From: Trebouxia sp. TZW2008
Lineage: Eukaryota > Chlorophyta > Trebouxiophyceae > Trebouxiales > Trebouxiaceae
Assembly (NCBI GenBank): GCA_002118135.1
Contig: BDIU01000231.1
Location: 42,437 to 106,436 of the forward strand
Length of the DNA: 64,000 nt
Reading direction: 5' to 3'
The position numbers were made by a program, and so were the translations under genes. Below are positions 34,438 to 47,100 of the stretch, piece after piece; the stretch's first letter is position 1, and every line of letters starts with the position of its first letter. The notes under the pieces are model-generated. The model ran no database searches. It was not told the DNA's origin and saw only the letters and a program-made list of their open reading frames with translations.

Positions 34438-35280
34438 ATGTTGTCCCAAGTTTAGCCATGGGTTCAGCCTTCAGGGCCGGGCTTTGTGTGTCAAGCTTGA
34501 GATGTTGTCTATGCTGATCAGTAGTTGAATGGTTGCAGCTTGATGTGTTGCCGAGCTTAGCTTGATCCTTGCCAGCTGGTAAGGGTTGGCAGATTTTGAG
34601 GCGGTTGGGCAGGCGCATATGCGCAGGTGTTTGATTGTGCAGTTGTTTCTCAGCAGCGTTGTTGTCTGGGTGCTTCCTGACTTACTGATGTAAATCAGGA
34701 TTTTGCTGAAGAATGTGGGACCTGTGCACAAATGCACTGCCGACCAGGCAATCAGAAGTTGCGTTGCATGTGAAACGCTTGAGGTGCATTCAGCATGACA
34801 TTGACAGCGTGGCACGTGTTTTCGATAAGGGCGGCTGCAAGATGCACACAATTGAGCTGGAGCATGTTTGCGTTTGTGTCGAACATGCCATGTTACATGT
34901 TGCGCATGCATGAGGACTGTGGCACTTCGTCTTGCAGACAAAGACGTTTCAGAATCATCTCGACCCAAATCATCTGACCAGCTCTCAGCTTATACATAAG
35001 ACTGTTTGCATGCTGTAGCATCGAGCTGGCGTGATGGTCACAAGTCACAAATGATTCATGCTGATCGCATATGGAGTTTCAAACATATTTGCTGCAACAC
35101 TGCGCTGGTATAGTCTTGTCTGAGCAATTGGCCAAATCTGTGTCGAGATTCTCGAGGACAAGCTACATAGGAATATCAACAGCCATACAATGCAGTGTGA
35201 TCAACAACTACGCAATCACGATCAGCTCCAGTGTATGGATGGGCTTATGCCAGGCCGCTTTCTCTGATGCACTTGCTTCA
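34438..35280. other. Intergenic region after the LHC gene
   Basis: Contains the LHC 3' untranslated region. A TGTAA hexamer-like poly(A) signal of the green-algal type occurs at about 34,689. Beyond that I see no gene. Confidence 0.4.
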
Positions 35281-37661
35281 GGGCAATGTTTGGAAGAATT
35301 CTCTTGTGAGGTAGTTGAAGGGCAGTGACAGGGGAGGCAGCCAGGCTTGCAGGGCAGTCCGTTCATAGGAGTGCCCATCAGCTGCAATCACTGGCTCCCT
35401 CAGTAAGGCCTGCAGCAGTGAGCAAGGTGCAAGGCTTGCAGGCCAGCAACATGTGCATCTTGTTTCCTGAAACTGCACCTCAACAGGATAAGCACTACGT
35501 CTTGTAGACACTTTGTGTCCTGAATACTTTCTTGAGTTCTTTGCACAGATGTTGCATGCACAGTGCAGCTGCATGTCACTTAATGACTTGACATGGGTGT
35601 CATCAAATGCAGTCTGTTGCTCATCGAGCGTTGTGAATTACTTCAACAGCTTGCAAGTATGTAAGACAGCACAGTCATGATCCTGTTCAAAAGTCAGATG
35701 GAATCATGTCTCTACATAATTTAGCTGTGAACGTTGTGATGTCAGCTCCATACCTTGGTGATTGGACAAAGCAGCAGCTTTTGGAAATCGAACTGAAGGG
35801 TCTCTGCAGCAGAAAGCTGGCTGTGGACATTCACCACCTCATCACTGCTTTCATCAGCGTGATTGGCCTTGGCTTCACGTGCTGAAGGTTGCGTGACTTG
35901 CATGCTTTCTGGCCTGGGTTCAGACTTCTTCTCAGGAGTCAGAATATGTAGGGTAGCCTTGGAGCTGGTCTCACGAGGTGTGATTGCGCTTTCGCTGTTG
36001 TGCTGAGGGCTCAGGGGATCGTTGCTGATATTGCTTCCCTTATCAGGTGAAGGGGTGTTGTGTGATGGCAACTCATGGGCAGGCTGCAAAGCTCCCTTCT
36101 TGGCCTCAGAGTTGATCATATGCGGTGTGGTTGTGCTTGGGCTATTGTACTGGAGGCTGGTGGTTGACATGTCACTGCTCATGCTCCCCTCGGCAAGTGA
36201 ATGGGGTTTGCAAGATGGCAGCTCGTAGGCAGGCTGCAAAGCTCCTTGCTTGGCCTCAGAGTTGCCCACACGCACTGTGGTTGCGCCGGAGCTATTGTGC
36301 TGAAGGCTGATGGTTGATGTATCACTGCTCATGCTTCCTCAGCAAGTGAAGGGGGTTTATGTGATGGCACATCAGGGGCTGCCTGCACTGCTCCTTTCTT
36401 GGCCTTCTGCCTTGCTTTCTTGGCCTTCTTGGCAGCTACTCTGGCAGCTGCCTCTTCTTCCTCTTGTAACAAGTCATCAGCAGCTGCCTGGGCAGCAGCC
36501 TGAGCAGCTGCCTGATTTGCTGCAGAGGCAGATGCCTCACCAGCTTCTGACTGGGTCTTCTGGTTGCTGTCAGTACGACGTTTGTGAGCTGCGCTGGAAG
36601 CTGCCTTCTGTCCCTTATGTAGTGGCACTTTAGCAGCTGATCTTTGCATGATTGGGTCTTGCAGCCCACATCAGCCATGATTGCTTGTATAGGAATCATG
36701 ATCAGTCATCATTGGCGCTGCGTGGTTTTGTGCTGGTCATGCGCATTGCCTGATGAGACTGCATCCTTTCCTTCCTCAAAGTCATTTTCTGGTCAAAGCC
36801 TGGGACTCTTGGCCATTGTGACATCATCAGCCTGTTCATGCTGCCAAGCAAGGCTGCAATGATGCCTGAGTGCTGCCCACACATGAGCACCTCTGACTGA
36901 GCATTGTGCAATGACGTAAGGCTTGCATGATCAACAACTTGATGAGCCACTTACAAGTAGCACTTGTGTGTAGGGGGCTGAGAAACACACCTTAGGAAAG
37001 AAGCATTCCCACAGCCTTGCTGGAACACATGGGCTTTCTGCTGTGCTTACACCCATTGAAGAGCATGCGACCATAAAGGACAGCTCCTGCTTGAAGAATG
37101 CAAGCTCCTGCTTGTCAGGACACCATGACCTGCGCACAAAGTGTTGTGGCCAAAGCTGCATGGTCTGGACTTGGATCTATGCATGTCCTGTGTTCTGGCA
37201 ACAGCTGCGTGCCTTTGACTTTGCATAGCCATGTGCACTGTACTCTGACAAACAGCTTGAAAGGGCGCAGTCAAAAGGCCCTGTCAATGCAGAGAGGCAG
37301 CAATTTGCTCGAGGCACATCCATTTCTTCCGCTCATTTTGCATTTGCTTTTGTTTTTCTCAAATGTCACTTACGCAATTTGAGTAAGATGCTGCATGCTT
37401 GCCACTGTGATGTTGCGCATGTCAAAGCAGAGACAATTTTTGCAAAAAACGGCAACAGGTGATGCGTGCTCAACAGGCCAGGCAATATGAGGGGCTACAG
37501 TGCAAACACAAGCCAAGACACTTACCTTGCGATACACGCATTGAGGGAGTGCCCCGTGCAACTCAGCGACGCACTGCAGCACTCTTGACAATGCCAGGCA
37601 GCGCTCTGCAGACCAAGGGCTGATCGCCTGCATGCACACATCAAAAATTCTGATCATCATC

Positions 37662-37686
37662 ATGACATCATCATCATCATCATGAG

Positions 37687-37726
<40 letters not shown>

Positions 37727-37734
37727 GCATCATC

Positions 37735-37765
<31 letters not shown>

Positions 37766-37770
37766 CCACC
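37662..37770. repeat. (ATC)n microsatellite
   Basis: About 110 bp of CATCAT repeats with a few interruptions, in an intron of the minus-strand U-box pseudogene. Confidence 0.95.
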
Positions 37771-38309
37771 ACGAGAGCCATCATGTGGCATCATCATAAG
37801 AGCCAGCAGCGTCAAGACACACTGCATGTCTGTGAGTGTGCTTTCAATGTGTGCCCCATTGCAGATGTTGGGCACACACGCAAGACATGCAGCAAACTGG
37901 TTGATGACAGATGGTGATCAGCATCAAAGTTTGAGATGCACATCAGGCAAAGTTGCAGACACGTATGCAGAAGCCGAGAGCCGCAGCAGAAGCAGATGAT
38001 CGAGCCAGCACAAAGCAAACAACAGAATTCACGCACATAACTTCAAGCAGGCCAGCTGTCTGCTGGCATACAACCTGCGCTCTTGCTGTGACAGCCTAGC
38101 TGATGCTGTGAATTGTTCATGTTCACAACAAAATATAGTCTCACATGAATCGCCTGATGCATGAGCAGGTTGACTTGGGCAAGTGTGTCATCCTCTGTAA
38201 TCATGTCAGACCAAGGTTCATCATCAGCGCACAAGCTGCGTGTTTTCCGTATGACCTTTGAATGCTCCATTTCCTGTGTTGCAGGACACCTTTTAGCTTT
38301 GATAGCTCT

Positions 38310-38435
38310 TGAGCAATTTCCATGCTGCACAAGGCTTCCCAGCTCAGCAGCTGGACTTGCATTTTCAATCAATTGATCATTCAATGATTGAGCAATCTCC
38401 ATGCTGCGCATGTCTTGGCAGCTCAGCAAATGCAT
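38310..38435 (-). repeat. Tandem echo in the U-box pseudogene
   Basis: GAGCAATTTCCATGCTGCAC...GGC...CAGCTCAGCA occurs at about 38,310-38,350 and again, slightly changed, at about 38,392-38,432, repeating the 5' edge of the exon that encodes VIRKTRSLCADDEPW. Confidence 0.6.
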
Positions 38436-39282
38436 GCATGTAATCAAATTGAGCATGCAAACAACTTGTGCATGAGATGTTTTGACATGCTTTGCCTGAA
38501 GCTCATTCTCCCTGTCGACACATGTGAAGAATGCGCTCAGAGTGCTTTGCATGTTGAATACTGCTGGACAGCAGTGGTACTTCTGATCTCAGCAACAACA
38601 GCTGCAGAGACCCTACAAACTGCGCAGAGCATGAAGCAGACTGTGCACAGACTCAGAAAACACAATACTAGCGGATTGCCAATCATGCAGTAGTTTTGCA
38701 CTGGAAAGGTCAAGAAGCAGAGTAGCTTGTCACCGTGCTGTACAGCATCGCCAAACAGGCAGAAAAGGTGAGCTGCATGGTCAGCCGGTCATCCTGATCA
38801 GCAGATGCAGGACCCTTCAGGAATGCATCAAAGGGCCTGGCCCCCTGGTCTTGTAAGAGCTGTGTGCTTGACAGGAGATGGCTGCATGCATCTGCATCTG
38901 TGAGAGCTGCAAAGAGCGCGTCAACTGCCGCTTTGGCCCCACATGGCCAAGGTGCATTGCCTTGTCTGTGAATGAGGAACCTGCAAGTCAGGCCAGTCTG
39001 TGTTTTGAAACTGACGAGGAACCTGTGTTCCAAGCCAGTCTAGACTCTCTTGCTGTGTCATCACACTCTGTGTGTCACATCTTGAGCAGAGCATGGCAAG
39101 GGCACCAGGCTAGCACAGCATGCATTTGCTCTGCTCAACCTGATACGATGATGCAGCTCATGCATAAGAGCATCTCATCGCTTTTCATCTTGCAAGAGCT
39201 GTGCAAGGCATACGTGAACCGGTCCAAAGCAGTTGCCTGGGAAAAATGTACACCTTCACAAGGCAGCTATGTCCTCGACAGT

Positions 39283-39405
39283 AACTTCTCTCTGTAAGGA
39301 CACTTGGTGTAAGGACATTCTCGACATAAGGACAGCGTAATTGGTAACTAATCACTGCACTCTGACTGCAGTGGCACCTCTGAGTAAGGACGATTTGATA
39401 CAAGG
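39283..39405 (-). mobile_element. TAAGGACA-modular dispersed repeat, copy 1
   Basis: CAGTAACTTCTCTCTGTAAGGACA and two further TAAGGACA motifs about 20 bp apart, then AGTGGCACCTCTGAGTAAGGA. A second copy lies at 55,655-55,771 on the other strand, and the two sit in different introns of the paralogues, so it moved independently. The CAGT start with serial inner motifs recalls ends of pogo/Tigger-type DNA transposons; this is only an inference. Confidence 0.5.
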
Positions 39406-40974
39406 AACTGTAGCACCATGAGCTGAACAGCAAGCAGGCCTAAACTTGCATGACCAAGTTTGCTGCAGTCAGCAGTCAGGTTAACAGCAGGAGTTGGTGT
39501 GCTTGTGCTTACGGCAAAGCTCCCACAGTGCACACATGGTCTCTGCCTTGAGATGCCACGACTGCTGAGGCACAGGACCTTGAGAGTTTGTGCTCTGTTG
39601 TTCTGAAGTGCCTGATTGCTCTGTTGAATCCTGTGCAGAACTCTTGATTTCTTCTGGGGTTGGACCTAGCGCTGAGGGGTCTCTAGCAAGCCTCCTCAAG
39701 AACGCAAACATGAGCTTGGTCAAAGGTGAATCTTCTGCTGGACGCATTTGCTGGATTTGCAGCACATTCCTAGATCCCTAGAATATGCACAGCCAGTCAT
39801 ATGGTGTGCAGGCATGCTGAACATTCTATACTCTTGCCTGCATGAATGCGACTTAGGCAATTGGCACACCCCTGCCGACATGCGCACCGTCGCGGCATGC
39901 TTGTAAGTGCGCGTTCTACCACATGCATGATCATTGCAACTGTTGTTGAAAGGAGTGCACATATGTTGTGCTGCTGCTGACTCCAACCAATGTGCAAAGG
40001 AAACAGTGGCCGACATCTGATGGGCAAATGCTTCTACCAATTGGAGGTCCATTCACAACAGATCATGACCCAAGCGACGCATGACCTCAGTGACGTCATG
40101 GAAAGATGACTCACCTCATCAATGTTGTGACATCAAGCTCCAGATTCGGCAGATGGCTGCCAATCAGGTTGTAGGGAGTGTGCATCAAAGATGTGTTGAG
40201 CTCTTGCAGCACATCGTGAAAGTCAGCTGCTGCTTGTGAACTACAGTGCCGGTGGATCATTGGCATATCAAGCAACAGGAACACTTTTGCCTTCACCAAT
40301 GTTTTGTAGGACTTTTGCATGAGCTGCCAGGTAGCAGCTGAGGGGGTCGGCAGGGCTGTGTTGGGGTCTACAGGTGGGGGTGTATGCTTGAGCAGCCTGC
40401 TCACATTGTTCATGAGCGAGGCAGCTTTCTCCAACAGCATGAACCCTTCTGTGGTAATCCACTCCATGTTGGCACCTGCAGCCGCAGAGGAAGAGCGACT
40501 GCCACAGAGCATCGAATCAGATGTTGCATCATGAGGCCATACAAACATGCATGTCATGAGTGACAATGCTGGGTGTTGGGACAAGCTTGCATGGCAAACA
40601 GACAGCACAGCTGGTGGACATTCTTAAACAAGTCCAAGTTTGTACCATGGCAAGCTTCAGCACAGTAAGGTGAAGGATACTGAGATACATTGCAGTGCAA
40701 CTTGAGGCAGTGCACGAAAGCGTACCATCTGTGGCGTTCAGTGGTACGTGAGAGGTCCAGGTAGTGACGTATGACTGCAGTAGCTTGCAAAAGCGCGGTA
40801 CTGCTTGCATCTGTAAGAGAGCCAGTTCTGTCTCTTCTGAAACCATCGAGGAAGAAATTTTGGGGGAGGAGTTCAGCAAATGCCACAAAATTGTGAATGA
40901 GAGATCTGCTACTCTTTCCTGATGACTGTCTGCAAGGGCTGCAGCTGTGTCCAGAGCTGGAACCAGAATGACCA

Positions 40975-41160
40975 CTGCACCTGCATGCATGACGGGCTTT
41001 CATGCATACTGACAAGCAATGACGGGCTCTGAAGCAGGCTGACAAGCAATGACCACTGCGCCTGCATGCATGACATGCTTTCAAGCATGCTGACAAGCAC
41101 TCGCCACTGCGCCTGCAAGTGACGGGCTTTCAAGCAGACTGACAAGCAATGCTGCTCCAT
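40975..41160 (-). repeat. Echo array of an acceptor region in the U-box pseudogene
   Basis: The exon starting at 40,985 follows GCATGCAGGTGCAGTGGTCAT (minus strand). In the preceding intron the same stretch, with GCTTGTCAG...TGAAAGCCCGTCA, is repeated about three more times at spacings of 40-65 bp. The plus-strand paralogue has a single copy at 55,850, so the array arose after duplication. Confidence 0.7.
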
Positions 41161-41317
41161 TGCTCAAGCTATATGCAGAATGCAGCTGATGAGAATGTCA
41201 AGCAAATGATTTGCTCCTAGCTGCTTGCATGCCACAGGCAGGGGTCAAGCACAAGTCATGATGGCTGCCAACTACTTGTAACAATGCCTGTGCATGGAAG
41301 ATGCAGCATTATGTCTA

Positions 41318-41400
41318 CACCCTTCATTCATTCTAAATGTGTGCTAAACAGGCTCAGCAGGCCCAGCTACGCCCTTGTCATAGGCAAGGCAGATGCGCAC
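41318..41400 (-). mobile_element. Dispersed retroposon-like repeat with (AATG)n tail, copy 3
   Basis: Read on the minus strand: TAGCTGGGCCTGCTGAGCCTG, then a tail AGAATGAATGAA. It matches the repeats at 3.2 and 7.9 kb. Confidence 0.55.
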
Positions 41401-42315
41401 CTGATGACAACAATTCTTCTGCAACAGCTTTGTAGACACCAGAAGGTGCAGCAGGATTTAACAGAATTACAAGCATTGAGAGCACCCATTTGTTGGCTGT
41501 GGCAGACACATGTGCTGACTTGCTCTGCCCATCTGCCTAGAGGATGCCACAGCCAATTTCATGTAAGCCACAACCAATGCTTGTGCCTGTTGTTCTTTGT
41601 TAGCGGGCATGGAAGGCATGAGGTTAACCACATTTGCAGTCAATCCCCCAACGGCTCCCTTCAATGATTCTATTGTAATTTCCAGTGTTGCATCATCAAA
41701 TTTCATGTTGGCGAGAAGGTTTAGCAGCTTGAGCAGGAGGAGTGCTGCATGCATGCTGATGCTGCAAGGACTTGTTGTGCTTGTATCCAGGGAAGGCTGC
41801 TGCTCCAGGTTTGCTCTGATTCGGCGTATTGTGACATTGATCCGTGCTGTTGCCAACAGAAAGCAAGGAGTTTGATCCTGGCTATGCTCTTGCGGCCCTT
41901 GCCACATAGTCCACATGATGCAAAAGCTGTGCATCAAGAGTAAGACAGGCCTGACACAGTCTGTCACACCAGCCCAATCAGTAAACATGTTGCACTCCCT
42001 CAGGTCTAGAGTGTCTGGGACTGGTTGGCTGGGCAGCACTGCTAGAAAGTTGGCTAGTGCTGTTTTGCTGTCAAGGTCAATTGTGCTCCAGTTGTATGCC
42101 TGACTCAAGTGTTCAACAGCATTGGACCAGAACAGAGTGGCAGATCCTTTCGATATTGTTGGCAGGGACTGCCACAAACAGAAAGCTACTGTCCGAGCCA
42201 CGACTGCTGATAGCCGTATTGGTTCCCAAGGGTGATCCTGCAGCTGCAAAGCGGCATGAGGCGTCTTTGGCTGGACGATCACTCAAAGCTTGCTGCTCAA
42301 ACTATACCTCGTGCA

Positions 42316-42490
42316 AAGGCTGATCATCTAGTCGCAATCCGTTATGGAAGAGCCGTAAGAATGACACTGGTAGTCCCATCTGATCAGAATAGGACCGTAG
42401 GACAGTTGTTGCGGAGGATACCTCCGCAAAGCGTTGCTTCCACGGTGCTTTGCCGCAGCCCTGAGATCCATGATCAAGACCAGTGACGTG
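42316..42490 (-). pseudogene. SUMO-like (ubiquitin-fold) coding relic, minus copy
   Basis: An open stretch on the minus strand reads VLRSYSDQMGLPVSFLRLFH then NGLRLDDQPLHE. This matches the helix-strand-strand part of SUMO-type proteins (SYCxRxGxxxxxLRFLFxGxRL). It ends at a TAG immediately after HEV. A homologous stretch lies at 54,360-54,600 beside the plus paralogue. It may be the lost N-terminal ubiquitin-like domain of the U-box protein or a separate dead gene. Confidence 0.45.
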
Positions 42491-42744
42491 CCATCAACAT
42501 GGAAACAGGTCGCATTAGAGCATATGTGGACCTACCTGTAGCTCTATTATAACTTCCATGCCGTCAGCGGCTTACCGTAACATCGGTGCGAGTGGGATTT
42601 CCCAAGGCAAGCTTGCAGGAGCTCCAGCTGGTGCCATGCTCTGAAACCAATCAACTCATTTACAATGTTTAGGACATATTGTGTCTCCCTGCGGCTGTTG
42701 CTTTGTATTGCCCACGTCAGGCCCCCAGTGCAGGTGTGGTTTGT

Positions 42745-43187
42745 TACACATATGCTCAGTGGTTTCAGCCTTTTAGCATTCGTAGACGATATTGTCAATT
42801 GCCTGTTTCTGGCAGGAACATGCAACGCTTTCTACAGTTTAGGCTTGGTTGTCACCAGCTTCCTATTGCTGCTGGTCGTCGCAGTGGCNNNNNNNNNNNN
42901 NNNNNNNNNNNNNGCACACTGTGTGGTTCTGGGGCCTTAGGCGATGAAAGGCACTTAGTGTTTGAATGTGGAGCATCGGCTGGGGTGCGGGCCAAGTACC
43001 CTGGTTTGCGTGAGAGCTGCGGTTATAACATGCGCGCTTTTTTGGCGCAACATGATCATTTGGGGGTGTTTCACTATGTCATAGACTGCCTGAATTTCAT
43101 GGACATAAAGTCATTGCCACAGTGTAGCACATGTGATCAGCCTTGTTGGCTGGCTAAAGCATGTAAAATTATTCTCTCTCTCTCTGA
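42745..43187 (+). mobile_element. LINE ORF2 C-terminal fragment and 3' end
   Basis: The frame reads PVSGRNMQRFLQFRLGCHQL, crosses the 25-N gap at 42,889-42,913, and continues LCGSGALGDERHLVFECGAS and MRAFLAQHDHLGVFHYVIDC. This Cys/His-rich tail (LCG...GDERHLVFEC) is the C-terminus of non-LTR retrotransposon polyproteins, of a type I associate with green-algal genomes. Reverse transcriptase and endonuclease domains are absent, so the copy is 5'-truncated. The following GTTGGCTGGCTAAAGCATGT(AA)...(TC)n stretch recurs at 4,276, 24,021 and 60,750 as short 3'-end copies. Confidence 0.8.
42889..42913. other. Assembly gap (25 N)
   Basis: A run of N interrupts the LINE reading frame. The frame resumes on the far side, so the gap size is near the true size or differs by a multiple of three. 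Confidence 0.95.
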
Positions 43188-44159
43188 CGAAGTTCTGAAG
43201 TGGTTTCTGTTATGTGAACTTTGTCCTCTCTCTTTGTGGCAGCTGAATGCATGAGGATTTCTGGCCTTGCCAAATAGAGAGCCATGGCAAGTGCTGTCCT
43301 GGCTCAATTGGTGTGCATTACAGGCAACTGATATTATGCGCAGCAAGAAACGCAGACCTGCAGCTGTGTACGAAATTTCCCAAGCAAGCCAGCCGCTTGA
43401 GAGTATGCACATGCGTGCCCAGGCACCATTTGCTTGGCGTCCTCAAGCTGCTTGAGCTGCAGCTTGAAGGGAGCAGACACACATGCCAGCATGCAGTGCA
43501 TTGTCTGCCATGGCTGCAGCACTCAGAACTGTTTGAATAAAAGATGCAACCAGCTCAAGGACTATCAAGCTGCATTGACTAGCTCTGCAAGGCTGTCGGC
43601 ACAGAGCTCGCAGCCTGTCAGTCCTAGGAAACTTCAATTTTGGCACCATAGCTATAGTGCACCTGTGAGAAGAAAGAAAAAGAAAAATCTATGCCATCAG
43701 ACATCATAAGAGGAGCCTCTGTTCATGGAGACATCCTGGGCTTACCTATGACAAGGGTCGTCCTTCAAGCTGATGCAACATGTTCTGAACTTCCCCAGGC
43801 CCCATGGACCACAACTCAAGCAATTTTATGCCACTTGGCACGGACAAGAGGCAAGAGACGCAGTGCTTTTGTCATTCTGTTACAGCAAATTTGTGAGCAC
43901 AACAGCCTCTACACTACATGACAGTAACAGCAGAAAGCTGTCATACCATGTCAAGCCTATCCTAAAATCCTCTGAGCACGCCTGCTCCTGCATATTCACA
44001 AATAGAGACTCAAGCTTTTCCTAACTCTGAAGCCCTAAAGTCAATACAAACAAGCAACAAACCTACCTAAGCAGCAACAACAACACCACAAGCAGCGACT
44101 GAGACCAGGTGACACGCGACAGCTTCCCTACACAAAAGTCCATATGCAGAGTGATACGT
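43188..44159. other. Intergenic region between the LINE and the beta-oxidation gene
   Basis: Contains the (TTTTC)-tailed dispersed repeat copy at 43,671-43,745 and the 3' flank of the multifunctional protein gene. I see no supported gene. Confidence 0.5.
43671..43745 (-). mobile_element. Dispersed repeat with T/C-rich tail, copy 2
   Basis: Minus strand: CATGAACAGAGGCTCC...GATGGCATAGATTTTTCTTTTTC, diverged but collinear with the copy at 18,183-18,275. Confidence 0.45.
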
Positions 44160-47100
44160 CTACAACTTGGAAGACGATTTTCTGCCAGCCTCCAGGGAGG
44201 TTTTGTTGTCTGCAGCATCCTGCAAGTATTTGCAGGGCTTGAAGAAGCCAGCCAGACCGGCTGACTCATACTGCTTCGCCCATCCATTCAGCTTGTCTGC
44301 TACAACCTTGGCGCCTAGCAAATCTGCCCATTTGATCAAACCGCCCCTGCATTCGTTAATACAGATTACACATGCTAGGCGGGCTTTGGAGCCCAGCAAC
44401 TGGGTACAGACAGATGCAATCAGTATGGCTCACATCCAATACATGGTGCAGCATCAACTCGACACGGTGACACAAACACCTGCATCTTGATTGCATTGGC
44501 TGTGACTAAAGCTGATGCATCTGCAGGCATTTCAAGTCACAGGTGTTGCCTTTCTTGCAGAGGTGCACCCCTGTGGCTGGATGTTCGTTTGTGGGCAAGC
44601 AGCATCTGTTGAGCAAGTGAAATGCGTTGAACGGGGATGCAGACTCAGCTGTATTAAGCACTCGGATGCCTGGGTAGCCTCACGCTCAGTGTGAAGCATA
44701 ACAGAGGGTATAAGAGGTTACGAGGCAATTCATACTTGTTTGTGAGTGGGCGCTAATGTCGAGAACACTTCACAGGCTGTTCGGCAGATTGAGTCTCTTG
44801 TGGAATACCTGTATGCTGGGAAGCCCATGGACATGACAGTGGCCACATCCAGGTCTGAGGGCTTGTCCACAATGCCCTCATCTATGACCCTGCACCCCTC
44901 ATTGACTACAGGGAAGAAGATGAACTGGATGATCTCCTCTGGGGTCAGCTTGGGCGGCTGTCCCTTGAAAAGGTTCGCCCGTTTCCTTGACTCCTCAACT
45001 ATGGGGGCCAAGCCCTTGTCTGCTGAGGCCTTGCGCCTGCATTGGCAGACAGAGCAGGGTGAATACATGCTGGGGTCTATTGCACGACGACGATAATGCT
45101 TGTCAATGTATGCGTCTGCATATACATATGGAGACACTCACCAAATAAGCAAAGCCTCAAACATCACATGCAGATCAGGTAGTGCATCTCCATCATGGCA
45201 GGCCTTAGCAGCCAAAGACATCACGCTAGAAAGCTGATGGAAGGGCTGCTGAAGCATGCACTGACGTTTTTCCACATGCATTTTAGCACTGACCATCTGG
45301 GCAAACTCAATGTACAAAGAGAAGTATGATGTTGACACTGCGGGCCAAAGCTCAAGAGGCATCAGCTGTGCATTGAGCAGCATTGATGCAACACCAGGAT
45401 CTGATAGTGATACAATGATATGGCAAATCAAGGGCTTCATGCTCACTTGTTGTCAAACTTGTAGAAGCCGCTTCCTGTCTTCTCTCCCAAGCGCTTGTGC
45501 TCATTGAGCAGAGAGATGATCTGAGCTGGGTACACTCTGTCAGGGAATGACTCAATAAAGTTCTTGCCCACATGCAGACCAATGTCAGCACCGACAAGGT
45601 CACTCAGCCTGCAGACAGCGTTCATTGCTTGCTAGAGTGAACATGCCTAAGACAAAATGTTGTTCTTTTCTGCGTGCAGCACTAACCATGTCACCTCTCA
45701 TGCAATTGGCATGATTCTGGCTGCCAAACTGATGCAAGCACGGCGTCATGTGTTTGGCATGCTTTTGAAGCAGCCTTCATAGAAGTGAGTGGTTGCGGCA
45801 ATTCTCAACACGATGGCAAAGTCAGAGCATGGCATAAACATTGGCGTTGCAACATTGCTTGGCCTTTGTCAATGATCGTCACTCTCTGATGGGATTATGT
45901 CCAGCGCTGATGCCACATCAGATATGCTGTTAGTTAAGGCCGGATCAGGCAGCCCATCAGTCTGACTTGTTCAGCAAACAGCCATAGCTGGCACAATGAC
46001 ACAAAATGACACCAAATGTCTTCAACAAATTCTGCACTTTCTAGCAGATGTGCTAGGTCCGTAAAATACAAATGTTGTCTTGCCAGATGCTGCGCCGTGA
46101 GGGCAGATCATGCGTAGACATCTGGCAAGACAACATTTGTGTTTTACGCACCTAGCACATCTGCTAGAAAGTGCAATAATTGTTGTAGCGCATCTTACTA
46201 TTGCTTGATTGGTGCTTAATGTTATTATTGTTCCTGCTGTAATCATTACATCTATGACTTTGTTCATGATTACCTGAAAGGCCCCATGGGCATGCCAAAG
46301 CCCTTGAGGATGACCATGTCAATCATGTAAGGGTCTAGGCCCAGGTCCACCAGCAGGCAGGCGGCCTGAGTGTAGGGGAAGAAGACGCGGTTCACTGCAA
46401 AGCCTGTGCAGTTGCCGACCACCACTGGAGTCTTCTTGATCTGGGCACCATACTCAATGGTGTCCAAGATCACCTGCAGAAGCAGTTCACTCCTTGGCAA
46501 AAGTGTGGCTAGCAACAATCACTCAGCAAGCAAAGCATCATCAACACATTGGGCAAATCACATTGAGTGCATCTGCATTCACAAATGTTGTGCTTGGCAG
46601 CAACAGCCGGTGCCACAATGCTGTCTGTTAGCGCCATTCAGATAGATGCAACAGCTGAAAGAAGCAAAAATGCAAAAACGTCAGTCTGGGCATTGAGTTC
46701 TGATGCTCAGGCTCTATTCACCACGACGCAGAAAGCACAATTGAGACGTAATGGCCACACAGAGGGCATTGCCTCTGCATATGCCAAAACCAAGCAGAAC
46801 ATGTCAATGTAATATTCCATGACCTTGTCAATAGCAGGAACGCTGTACCACAAGGTACTGCATGCCCATCACAAAATAAGTTCAAATGCAGCAGCTTGTC
46901 AAGAGGGTCCATAGGAGACATGCGTTTGCCAATGCAAGCTGACAACTTGCTGATGTATGTGTATGGAGCACATTCTGTGTGTCAAATCATTTTGCACATT
47001 GACATACCTGCTTTGATGTCTTGTTGGTGCGCACAATCTCAAGCAGGGGCATGATGTGGGCAGGGCTGAAGAAGTGCGCGCCAATGATCCTGTCTTGTGA

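Larger units (their letters stand above)
35281..42282 (-). pseudogene. Broken paralogue of the U-box protein (inverted copy)
   Basis: Exons read in order from the right: about 41,467-42,270, 40,620-40,985, 40,118-40,475, 39,512-39,775, 38,740-39,000, 38,150-38,300, 37,530-37,630, 36,960-37,140, 35,752-36,649 and 35,290-35,415. Each matches, in the same order, an exon of the plus-strand copy at 54.65-63.3 kb, for example LARDPSALGPT, DALFAALTDADA, SPWSAERCLALSR and NTALPTPSAATW. Lesions against that copy: one base lost near 41,525 (GGGCAGAGC for GGGCAGGAGC), shifting the frame; one base lost near 36,336, giving a stop after SLAEEA; 13 bases lost near 35,337 inside the U-box, after ALQAWL; and no match for four central exons of the plus copy. 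Short readable exons may still be transcribed, but a full U-box ligase cannot be made. Sequencing error could explain the single-base losses, not the 13-base or multi-exon ones. Confidence 0.8.

Noticed and set aside
37682..37999. Plus-strand poly-Ser open frame
   Set aside because: Product of the (ATC)n microsatellite.
42679..43254. Intact retrotransposon gene
   Set aside because: Only the C-terminal Cys/His-rich tail is present and it is interrupted by an assembly gap; no reverse transcriptase motif is visible.
44746..45096. Plus-strand open frame of 116 codons
   Set aside because: Antisense of MFP2 exon 9.
45138..45446. Minus-strand open frame of 102 codons in MFP2 intron 8
   Set aside because: The ten other exons already give the complete, in-phase 721-residue enzyme, and this stretch has no place in the family alignment. 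It may be chance or an old insertion.
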